Source: an uncultured Methanobrevibacter sp. (GTDB taxonomy: Archaea > Methanobacteriota > Methanobacteria > Methanobacteriales > Methanobacteriaceae). Taken from it: a DNA stretch of 6,161 nucleotides. A program made the position numbers and the translations under genes. The stretch is taken from contig CADBMS010000139.1 of NCBI GenBank assembly GCA_902795935.1, positions 1-6,161 on the forward strand, written 5' to 3'. Of this stretch, positions 1 to 5,861 are shown in pieces (the first letter of the stretch is position 1; each line of letters starts with the position of its first letter). The notes beneath the pieces were generated by a model. It did not search any database, was not told the DNA's origin, and saw only the letters and a list, made by a program, of their open reading frames with translations.

Positions 1-1203
1 AAAAAAAATTGACTGAAAAAAAGTAAATATCATAGTTGGATTGTTAACTATGTAATTAAATTGTTGTGATGACTCAAAATATTTAATTGCTATTAATGAG
101 TGTAATAATTTAGGTGTAGCGTAGTATTTGTTGAATAATATTCCTATTATACTGACTAGTATTATGCTTAACATTATGTAAATTATTAATTTTTTCTTTT
201 CTTTGAAATTTTCTTTGGGTATGAATAGTAGTAGGAAGATGAATGCTAAGTATGGTAGTTTACAGAGTCCTAGTAATAAGCAGATGAGTGTATATGTAAT
301 AATATTTTTGTGATTTAATTCTTTGGTTTTGTACATGTAAATGAAATAAGCAACACTCAGTATTCCTAAACCAAATATCATTGAATCAATACTTAACGAT
401 GCTGCTTGATAAATTGTTATAGGAATGCAAGCAACTGTTAATAATTGTATTTTTAGATATGGTGTTTTTTTTATTGCTAGTGTTATTAGTGTTGCATAAC
501 ATAGTAGGTTACAGATTCGACCTAACCATAACATCCATATAACATTTAAATTAAGAAGTTTTGCAATTAAAATTCCTAATGCTTGAGGTAAGTAACCATA
601 AAAAGGATTATGTTCAAAAGCACTACCTACTATAATGGGTGTTTTATTTATTTTTTCTGTATCTTGTTTAGTTGTAAATATTGTATTTGTTCTAAATATA
701 GTTTCATTTATAGATACTAGATCCAAAAATCGTATGGATTCAATTGTTTCATATCCAAGCCCAGGAACTGATTCTATTTGCCCGTCTTTTATTATGTAAG
801 GTAAACTTAGACCTCTGTCTTCACCAGTCCAGTGTGGTATTAATATTCCCCTTGAAGTAATCTCAGCCCGTATTAAATGTTCCTGTTCATCAGGAACATC
901 AGAAATAGGTCCAATTAAAGCAGAACATACACCAAAACACAATATTATAATAAAAGCGAATTTATGTAATTCTTTATCAGAACCATTCATGAAATAGTAA
1001 ATTATGCAGAAAGTTCCTAGTATTGAGATAAAAATAAATGTAATTAATTCGAATTTAGGGTGAATAAAATTATCCTTTGAAAGTGTGGATAAAGTTGTTA
1101 ATGTTATAAAAACTAAATAAACTAACCAATATTTCTTATATTCAATAAAAGTATCTTTAAATTTTAAAAGTTTATTTTTTAAGTGTATATTATCTATTAC
1201 CAT
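1..1203 (-). CDS. DUF2142-type polytopic membrane protein, C-terminus beyond window
   Basis: An open frame of 401 codons runs from the ATG at 1203 to the window edge with no stop, so the protein is partial at its C-terminus. The start is set by a GGAGAT ribosome binding site five bases upstream. Hydrophobic segments, probably membrane helices, lie at about residues 26-41, 53-71, 82-100, 205-217, 222-243, 254-268, 275-291, 301-328 and 338-357. After the third helix is the motif PDEQEH (residues 104-109), and later HNPFYGYLPQALG (198-210), QAAS (266-269) and SIDS (271-274). These are hallmarks I recall for DUF2142, a family resembling GT-C glycosyltransferases with an acidic motif in the first large outer loop. 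The biochemical activity is not established; a role in surface glycan synthesis is inferred from the family and from galE immediately upstream. It could instead be another GT-C-like membrane protein. I am fairly sure of the family. Confidence 0.8.
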   Translation of the reverse strand, partial: MVIDNIHLKNKLLKFKDTFIEYKKYWLVYLVFITLTTLSTLSKDNFIHPKFELITFIFISILGTFCIIYYFMNGSDKELHKFAFIIILCFGVCSALIGPISDVPDEQEHLIRAEITSRGILIPHWTGEDRGLSLPYIIKDGQIESVPGLGYETIESIRFLDLVSINETIFRTNTIFTTKQDTEKINKTPIIVGSAFEHNPFYGYLPQALGILIAKLLNLNVIWMLWLGRICNLLCYATLITLAIKKTPYLKIQLLTVACIPITIYQAASLSIDSMIFGLGILSVAYFIYMYKTKELNHKNIITYTLICLLLGLCKLPYLAFIFLLLFIPKENFKEKKKLIIYIMLSIILVSIIGILFNKYYATPKLLHSLIAIKYFESSQQFNYIVNNPTMIFTFFQSIFF

Positions 1204-1208
1204 TGATT

Positions 1209-1214
1209 ATCTCC
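1209..1214 (-). promoter_or_regulatory. Ribosome binding site of the DUF2142 gene
   Basis: The minus strand reads GGAGAT, then AATCA, then ATG. This is a good match to the anti-Shine-Dalgarno end of archaeal 16S rRNA with a five-base spacer. It fixes the start at 1203 and lies in the 26-base gap after the galE stop, consistent with translation from a shared mRNA. Confidence 0.7.
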
Positions 1215-1229
1215 AAAAAAAAATTATTT

Positions 1230-2201
1230 TCAAAAGTTATTTTTATGCCAGTTCCATGCGGTTTTTATTATTTCTTCTATGTTACTGTATTGTGGTTCCC
1301 ATTTTAATATTTTTTTTGCTTTTTGTGAACTTCCTATTAATATTGGTGGGTCTCCTGGGCGTGGTTCATCATTTATAACTTTTATTTTGCATCCTGTGAC
1401 TTTTTGACATACATCTATTATTTCTTTGACAGTAAATCCAGTTCCATTTCCTAGATTGAATATTTCACTTTTATTGTTTTCTTCTAGGAATTTTAGTGCA
1501 TTATAATGTGCTTGTGCTAAGTCTAGAACATGTATATAATCTCTTACACATGTTCCATCTCTTGTTTCGTAATCTGTTCCAAATATGTGTATGTTTTCTC
1601 TTTTACCAACGGCCACATCTAGTATTAATGGGATTAAGTGTGATTCTGGTGTGTGCCATTCTCCTATTTCACTTTGTGGATCTGCTCCTGCTGCGTTGAA
1701 GTATCTTAGCGATACATAATTGAAATCAGAGTACGCAATGGAGTAATCTTTTAGTATTGTTTCAACCATGTGTTTTGTTATACCATACGTATTTATTGGG
1801 TTTAGAGAGTGTTCTTCTTTTAGGGGTAATTCTTGTGGATTACCATATACTGCACATGTTGATGAGAAGATGAATTTGTTTACATTATATTTTAGCATTA
1901 TTGATAATAGGTTTAGAGTATTTTTTACATTGTTTTCATAGTACTTTTTAGGATTTATTACTGATTCTTTTACTAGTGAGTATGCAGAGAAATGCATTAC
2001 TGCATCTATTTTATTGTTTTTAAATATTTCTTCTATTTCATTGATGTTGTTTAAATCACATTCTATAAATTTTCCCCATTTTACAAATTCCTTATGTCCT
2101 TGAGATAGATTATCTAGGATTATTGTTTCTTCTCCTTTTTCATTTAGGTATTTGTTGATATGGGAACCTATATATCCTGCTCCCCCCACTATTAGTATCA
2201 T
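1230..2201 (-). CDS. galE: UDP-glucose 4-epimerase (GalE)
   Basis: This NAD-dependent extended short-chain dehydrogenase interconverts UDP-glucose and UDP-galactose in the cytoplasm, supplying galactose for surface glycans. Using the ATG at 2201 gives 323 residues, normal for archaeal and bacterial GalE. The Rossmann NAD-binding motif GGAGYIG is at residues 6-12, right after the initiating MILIV. The catalytic YxxxK is Y139 and K143, and the catalytic Ser/Thr position appears to be T115 in SSTCAVYG (113-120). Substrate-side motifs follow: RYFNAAGADP (166-175), SHLIPLI (187-193), TRDGTCVRDYIHV (213-225) and RPGDP (281-285). The frame stays open for 30 codons further upstream to 2291, but that stretch is AT-rich leader encoding Lys/Asn/Tyr and lies before the family's normal start, so I excluded it. 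No strong ribosome binding site precedes 2201. Specificity for glucose, N-acetyl or uronic forms cannot be read from sequence alone. The DUF2142 gene follows after 26 bases, suggesting an operon. Confidence 0.93.
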   Translation of the reverse strand: MILIVGGAGYIGSHINKYLNEKGEETIILDNLSQGHKEFVKWGKFIECDLNNINEIEEIFKNNKIDAVMHFSAYSLVKESVINPKKYYENNVKNTLNLLSIMLKYNVNKFIFSSTCAVYGNPQELPLKEEHSLNPINTYGITKHMVETILKDYSIAYSDFNYVSLRYFNAAGADPQSEIGEWHTPESHLIPLILDVAVGKRENIHIFGTDYETRDGTCVRDYIHVLDLAQAHYNALKFLEENNKSEIFNLGNGTGFTVKEIIDVCQKVTGCKIKVINDEPRPGDPPILIGSSQKAKKILKWEPQYSNIEEIIKTAWNWHKNNF

Positions 2202-2258
2202 AATTAATTTTTTTGTTTTATTAAATAAATAACTTTTTTTATTGATATGATTGACATG

Positions 2259-2279
2259 ATATTTTAATAACTTTTTGTA
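2259..2279. repeat. Direct repeat copy 1 in the galE/lon control region
   Basis: On the plus strand this 21-base unit reads ATATTTTAATAAC, then T, then TTTTGTA. It matches copy 2 at 20 of 21 positions, and weaker similarity continues about 12 bases further right. It sits at the predicted galE transcription start, downstream of the galE TATA candidate. A shorter partial match (AATAACTTTTT) occurs nearer galE at 2228-2238. It could be a regulator operator; this is inference. Confidence 0.6.
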
Positions 2280-2294
2280 GTTAAAATACAAATG

Positions 2295-2302
2295 TTTATA
2301 AA
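2295..2302 (-). promoter_or_regulatory. Candidate TATA box for galE-DUF2142
   Basis: TTTATAAA is a good archaeal TATA element. On the minus strand it would place transcription start near 2268-2272, leaving a leader of about 70 bases before the galE start at 2201. The octamer is palindromic, so it could also serve the plus strand (lon), where it would give a leader of roughly 120 bases. The region is so AT-rich that chance matches are common, so confidence is moderate. Confidence 0.4.
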
Positions 2303-2319
2303 TGATTATTGTAATAAAA

Positions 2320-2340
2320 ATATTTTAATAACCTTTTGTA
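2320..2340. repeat. Direct repeat copy 2 in the galE/lon control region
   Basis: Same 21-base unit as at 2259, with C replacing T at position 14. The copies start 61 bases apart, close to six helical turns, so a bound protein would face the same side of the DNA. This copy lies upstream of the galE TATA candidate and about 28 bases upstream of the lon TATA candidate. Confidence 0.6.
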
Positions 2341-2365
2341 TTTAAAGTGTAATACTTAAAAAATA

Positions 2366-2375
2366 CTATTTAAAC
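2366..2375 (+). promoter_or_regulatory. Candidate TATA box for lon
   Basis: CTATTTAAAC, preceded by an A-rich stretch (TTAAAAAATA) that could act as a BRE, is the best TATA-like element upstream of lon. Transcription would start near 2395 and give a leader of about 50 bases. The match is only fair, and the surrounding DNA is almost entirely A and T. Confidence 0.3.
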
Positions 2376-2430
2376 ATAATAAGAATAAAAAAAAACATAA
2401 TAAAATAAATTTAAAAATAAAATAAATAAA

Positions 2431-2440
2431 AGGGAGAGGT
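2431..2440 (+). promoter_or_regulatory. Ribosome binding site of lon
   Basis: AGGGAGAGGT is the only G-rich run in a long A/T leader. It sits five bases upstream of the ATG at 2446, which decides the lon start. Confidence 0.75.
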
Positions 2441-2445
2441 ATTAA

Positions 2446-4818
2446 ATGGAAAAAAATCAAAATTATGATGAATTACCAATAATAACCGTGCCTGAAAAAA
2501 TAATATTACATAAAATAAACCGAAATCTTAAAATAGAAAAAATAAAAGGAAGCGATATTTATAAAAGACTTGCAAAATACGACTTTAAAGGAATCATACT
2601 TGCAACAAAAACCACTAATCCTACAGACATATACAACTCAGAAGATTTCTATAAAGTAGGAACAATTATCCAAATAAACAATACACAAGAATTAAACAAC
2701 ACGTATCAATTCAATATAGATGTCATAGACCGTGTAGTCATAGATGAATTAATAGCTGATGATATGTACTACAAAGCAAAATATCATGTTTTATCAGATA
2801 TTAATGATTTAAATGAAATAGAAACTGAAGAAGTCATTAAAACGATAAAAAAATTAGTGGTTGAAATTGGTAAAGAATTCAAAGAATCAGAGCAATTCCT
2901 AAGTAAAATTAAAAATATGACTAATATAACATGGATTAGTGCTAAATTATTCCCATATCTTAGATTAACTATACCTGAAAGACAGGAATTCCTTGAATTA
3001 AGATCTATAAAAGAGAAAAGTCTGAAAATTATAGAATTACTTAATGAACAAAAAGAAACCATTAAATTACAAATTGAAATTGCAACTAAAGTCAATGAAG
3101 AAATGAATAAAAAGCAAAAAGAAGCAATACTAAAAGAACAATTAAATGTAATACAAGACGAACTAGACGGAAAAGAAAGAAGCAGCAAAAAAGATTATTA
3201 CACTCTCATAAATGAATCTGGAATGCCTGATGATGTTAAAGAGACAGCACTAGACGAAGTATCTAAACTTAAAAGACAAACACCTCATAGTCCCGAGGAA
3301 AATATAATTAGAACATATCTAGACACCTTAGTTAGTCTTCCTTGGAAAAAAAGTGAATCACATGATATTGATATAAAAAAAGCTAGAAAAATTCTTGATG
3401 AAGATCAGTATGGCTTGGATAAAATAAAAGACAGAATTATACAGCATTTAACGGTTATGAAGTTAAAACAAAACAAACAAGGATCAATATTATTACTAGT
3501 TGGTCCACCTGGAACTGGAAAAACTAGTCTTGGTAAAAGTATTGCTAAAGCACTTGAACGTAAATATGTGAGAATTAGTTTAGGTGGAGTAAAAGATGAA
3601 TCAGAAATACGTGGCCATAGACGAACATATCTTGGGGCATTACCTGGAAGAATAATCAAAGGAATGCAAAAATCAAAAGAAACTAATCCTGTATTTGTAT
3701 TGGATGAAGTAGATAAACTAATGCAATCATTTAATGGAGACCCTGCTAGTGCCCTGCTTGAAGTATTAGATCCAGAGCAAAACAATACCTTCTCAGACAA
3801 TTACTTAAATGTTCCTTATGATTTATCTGATGTATTCTTCATTGCAACAGCTAACTATCTAAAAGATATACCTGCGCCATTAAAAGATCGTATGGAAATC
3901 ATAGAAATTGGAAGTTACACGAATCATGAAAAATTCAATATTGCAAAAAACCACTTAATACCCGAAGTACTAGAAGAACATGGACTAAATACTAGTCAAT
4001 TAGATATAATTGATGATGCACTAAAACATGTTATTGAAAATTATACTAAAGAAGCAGGAGTTCGAGATCTTAAACGTAAAATAGCTGCTATTGCACGTAA
4101 TACTGCTGAAAAAGTTGTTCTTGGAGAAAAAATGCCACATACTGTAACTACAGATATGTTATATGATATTTTAGGTCGTGAAATAATCCAAAACCAAAAC
4201 ATATCTCAAGAAAATCCATCGGGTGTTGTAACAGGTTTAGCATGGACTCCTATGGGTGGAGATATTTTATTTATTGAAGGAGCATTTATGCCCGGAACAG
4301 GAAAACTAACATTAACTGGACAACTGGGAGATGTTATGAAAGAATCAGCCACAATCGCACAAACATTAATACGCTCAAGAATGGCCTTAAGCTTAGAAAG
4401 TGCACAATTTGATAAAAAAGATTTGCATATACATGTACCATCTGGAGCAATACCAAAAGATGGGCCATCAGCAGGTATAGCATTATTAACAACCATTGCA
4501 TCACTAGTTACAGATAAAAAGGTTGACCCTAAACTTGCAATGACCGGTGAAATCTCACTAAGAGGAATTGTTTTACCAGTAGGTGGAATCAAAGAAAAAG
4601 TAATAGGCGCACATAAAGCAGGAATCAAAAAAATAATATTACCTAAAGAAAACAAAAAAGACTTAGATGAAATACCAGACGAAATAATAAATGAAATAGA
4701 ATTTATCTTTGTTGAAAGAATTGAAGAAGTAATAAAAGAAACAATAAATATCGATTTACCCGATCCATTCATAATCAATATTAACCCAAACACCATACAT
4801 AGAACTAGTTTAGGATGA
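2446..4818 (+). CDS. lon: ATP-dependent Lon protease, LonA (bacterial) type
   Basis: This complete 790-residue protein is close in length to E. coli Lon (784). It unfolds and degrades damaged or regulatory proteins in the cytoplasm as a hexameric ring. Domains in order: a divergent LON substrate-binding domain (about 10-195); a charged coiled coil (about 195-250) and helical linker; an AAA+ ATPase (about 300-585) with Walker A GPPGTGKTS (353-361, K359), Walker B VFVLDE (416-421, D420 and E421), sensor-1 N470, arginine finger R482 and sensor-2 R540; and a protease domain (about 590-780) with the catalytic dyad S675 in PKDGPSAG and K718 in GGIKEK. There is no membrane insertion after Walker A, so this is soluble LonA and not the membrane-bound LonB usual in archaea. 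The start follows a strong ribosome binding site. It is transcribed alone, divergent from galE and convergent with the DUF4012 gene. The N-terminal domain lacks the usual FPG and VGR signatures of bacterial Lon; all catalytic residues are intact. Confidence 0.97.
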   Translation: MEKNQNYDELPIITVPEKIILHKINRNLKIEKIKGSDIYKRLAKYDFKGIILATKTTNPTDIYNSEDFYKVGTIIQINNTQELNNTYQFNIDVIDRVVIDELIADDMYYKAKYHVLSDINDLNEIETEEVIKTIKKLVVEIGKEFKESEQFLSKIKNMTNITWISAKLFPYLRLTIPERQEFLELRSIKEKSLKIIELLNEQKETIKLQIEIATKVNEEMNKKQKEAILKEQLNVIQDELDGKERSSKKDYYTLINESGMPDDVKETALDEVSKLKRQTPHSPEENIIRTYLDTLVSLPWKKSESHDIDIKKARKILDEDQYGLDKIKDRIIQHLTVMKLKQNKQGSILLLVGPPGTGKTSLGKSIAKALERKYVRISLGGVKDESEIRGHRRTYLGALPGRIIKGMQKSKETNPVFVLDEVDKLMQSFNGDPASALLEVLDPEQNNTFSDNYLNVPYDLSDVFFIATANYLKDIPAPLKDRMEIIEIGSYTNHEKFNIAKNHLIPEVLEEHGLNTSQLDIIDDALKHVIENYTKEAGVRDLKRKIAAIARNTAEKVVLGEKMPHTVTTDMLYDILGREIIQNQNISQENPSGVVTGLAWTPMGGDILFIEGAFMPGTGKLTLTGQLGDVMKESATIAQTLIRSRMALSLESAQFDKKDLHIHVPSGAIPKDGPSAGIALLTTIASLVTDKKVDPKLAMTGEISLRGIVLPVGGIKEKVIGAHKAGIKKIILPKENKKDLDEIPDEIINEIEFIFVERIEEVIKETINIDLPDPFIININPNTIHRTSLG

Positions 4819-4837
4819 TTATTGATAAAATCTATAT

Positions 4838-4854
4838 TCTTTTTTTCTAATTTT
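4838..4854 (+). terminator. Oligo-T terminator of lon
   Basis: A T-rich tract (TCTTTTTTTCTAATTTT) begins 20 bases after the lon stop, on the lon coding strand. Oligo-T tracts without a strong hairpin are the usual intrinsic termination signal in archaea. It also lies before the convergent gene's end, so lon transcripts would stop before running antisense into it. Confidence 0.6.
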
Positions 4855-4865
4855 AAATAATATGA

Positions 4866-4893
4866 TGAAATTTATAAGAATATATAAATTTCA
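4866..4893. repeat. Perfect inverted repeat over the 3' end of the DUF4012 gene
   Basis: The arms TGAAATTTATA (4866-4876) and TATAAATTTCA (4883-4893) are perfect reverse complements separated by six bases (AGAATA). The stop codon of the minus-strand gene (4872-4874) lies within the left arm. The stem is nearly all A-T pairs, so it would be weak as RNA. It may be a 3'-end or termination element for the minus-strand gene or a protein site, and it contains TATA-like sequence. Confidence 0.6.
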
Positions 4894-5471
4894 CCCATCA
4901 AATAAGATTTTAAAGCAGACATTCCTAATAAAACTATTTTAGGAGAAAATACAGCACTCATTAATTCATTTGCAGTTGAATCCACTGCATCACCCCTAGT
5001 CATACCCAAATCACTTTGATCAGACCTCATGACTTCAATTGAATTAGTAATATTAGAACCTATGGCAGATAACATCGAATCAATTGCATCAGGCGTAAAT
5101 ACAATAACCATACCAGGATTATAATTTGTATTATATTTAACTATTTCTCTAGCTAATTGAGCATCTTTATCCAAATCTGCACTCCAAAAAGAGTCATGTA
5201 AATATAATTTTGATGTTCCAATTCCTGAAGGTGGCTTAGCTGACGGATGTGTCATACCCCCAGGATATAATGCATTTTTCTCAACAAATGACAAACCTCC
5301 AAAACTAATCACATACGCCATATCAATACCTCCAATACCTGGACGTTTTTCCGATGGATCAGCCCCTAAAACAAGAATATCACTACCAACACCCCCAACA
5401 AGAAGAACACCAATACTTAGAAAAAAAGATATTATTAAAAGAACAACTAATACTTTCTTTGCAACTGCCAT
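4872..5471 (-). CDS. DUF4012-type membrane-anchored envelope protein
   Basis: The 199-residue product has one N-terminal hydrophobic segment (about residues 6-28, after two lysines) that fits a signal anchor, followed by a single outer domain. The domain opens with ILVLGADPSEKRPGIGG (32-48) and IDMAYVIS (49-56), then YPGGMTHPS (69-77), LYLHDSFW (89-96), a VKYNTNYN helix-end motif (111-118), FTPDAIDSML (125-134) and MTRGDAVDS (157-165). From memory these match the DUF4012 proteins of Methanobacteriales, distantly like LytR-CpsA-Psr enzymes that attach glycans to cell walls. Enzyme activity here is inference. The start at 5471 has a GAAGGT ribosome binding site seven bases upstream and a TATA candidate at the right distance. 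The protein ends just after GEIYIFL, and I recall longer relatives, so C-terminal shortening is possible. It is convergent with lon, with 53 bases between the two stops. G+C appears a little higher than in the flanking DNA. Confidence 0.75.
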   Translation of the reverse strand: MAVAKKVLVVLLIISFFLSIGVLLVGGVGSDILVLGADPSEKRPGIGGIDMAYVISFGGLSFVEKNALYPGGMTHPSAKPPSGIGTSKLYLHDSFWSADLDKDAQLAREIVKYNTNYNPGMVIVFTPDAIDSMLSAIGSNITNSIEVMRSDQSDLGMTRGDAVDSTANELMSAVFSPKIVLLGMSALKSYLMGEIYIFL

Positions 5472-5478
5472 AATTATT

Positions 5479-5484
5479 ACCTTC
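5479..5484 (-). promoter_or_regulatory. Ribosome binding site of the DUF4012 gene
   Basis: GAAGGT on the minus strand with a seven-base spacer before the ATG at 5471 supports that start. Confidence 0.5.
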
Positions 5485-5514
5485 TAAAAAAAATGATTAA
5501 TATCTTATTACATA

Positions 5515-5524
5515 CTATATAAGG
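5515..5524 (-). promoter_or_regulatory. Candidate TATA box of the DUF4012 gene
   Basis: The minus strand reads CCTTATATAG. Transcription would begin near 5490-5496, giving a short leader of about 20-25 bases that contains the ribosome binding site. Spacing and sequence both fit, and this is the most convincing promoter in the window. It implies that the gene can be expressed independently of the upstream small gene. Confidence 0.5.
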
Positions 5525-5540
5525 TTAGATTAATTATCTA

Positions 5541-5804
5541 TTAAAATATTTGGTTTTTATTCTTGAAACTTTCTTTAACTTTACCAAGACTTTCATTCAT
5601 CTTTGAACGGTTATCTTGTTCTTGTTTGCGAATAGTTGCTTCTTCTTCAACACGACTAACTAAATCTCTTAGATTTGTCATATCACCAGTTTCAATATAA
5701 TCATTAATAGCTTTATTTAAATTTTGTGACTCTTTTTTCATTTGATTAGGAGTAATCATTGCTTTTTCAAAAGAAAAAATTAGATTATCAACTAATTTAT
5801 ACAT
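5541..5804 (-). CDS. Small charged helical protein of unknown function
   Basis: I do not recognise this 87-residue protein. It has no signal peptide or membrane segment. Residues 15-80 are rich in Lys, Glu, Asn and Gln and look mostly alpha-helical with coiled-coil character, notably MKKESQNLNKAIND (22-35), LRDLVSRVEEEATIRKQEQD (45-64) and LGKVKESFKNK (73-83). The ATG at 5804 has no good ribosome binding site. The same frame is open upstream apart from one TAA at 5814-5816 and would otherwise extend to a better ribosome-binding-site-equipped ATG at 5861. The gene may therefore be a nonsense-interrupted 106-codon frame, a downstream partner of a tiny leader frame, or simply start at 5804. The DUF4012 gene lies 69 bases downstream on the same strand but has its own promoter candidate. 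Confidence 0.6.
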   Translation of the reverse strand: MYKLVDNLIFSFEKAMITPNQMKKESQNLNKAINDYIETGDMTNLRDLVSRVEEEATIRKQEQDNRSKMNESLGKVKESFKNKNQIF

Positions 5805-5813
5805 AAATAATTC

Positions 5814-5861
5814 TTATCTAATCATCCTTGAAATTTTTTCTAAATCATCATCAGTTAACAT
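5814..5861 (-). CDS. 15-codon reading frame in frame with, and just upstream of, the small helical gene
   Basis: The minus strand encodes MLTDDDLEKISRMIR followed by TAA, with GAGAT six bases before the ATG. The next three codons in the same frame (Glu, Leu, Phe) lead straight into the ATG at 5804. The peptide looks like the start of a normal soluble helical protein, not random AT-rich translation. It is either a leader peptide coupled to the downstream gene or the original N-terminus cut off by a nonsense change or sequencing error. Confidence 0.4.
   Translation of the reverse strand: MLTDDDLEKISRMIR

Noticed and set aside
1496..1699. Plus-strand 67-codon frame inside galE
   Set aside because: Hydrophobic, T-rich antisense translation of conserved GalE codons, with no ribosome binding site.
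2202..2291. Thirty-codon N-terminal extension of GalE from an ATG at 2291
   Set aside because: It lies before the normal family start, consists of Lys/Asn/Tyr-rich translation of AT-rich leader, and overlaps the direct repeat and the predicted transcription start. The Rossmann motif begins properly from the ATG at 2201.
2784..3188. Minus-strand open frame opposite the lon N-terminal and coiled-coil region
   Set aside because: It is a shadow of lon codons, Ser/Leu/Ile-rich with no domain pattern or ribosome binding site, while the plus strand encodes an unmistakable Lon.
3405..3800. Minus-strand open frame opposite the Lon ATPase domain
   Set aside because: It mirrors conserved Lon codons around Walker A and B and shows no family features of its own.
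4206..4796. Long minus-strand open frame opposite the Lon protease domain
   Set aside because: Its 196 codons are explained by codon bias of the real gene on the other strand, and the Lon catalytic motifs lie exactly there.
5814..5816. Pyrrolysine or other stop-codon recoding at the in-frame stop
   Set aside because: The codon is TAA; pyrrolysine uses TAG and selenocysteine uses TGA, and no recoding element is seen.
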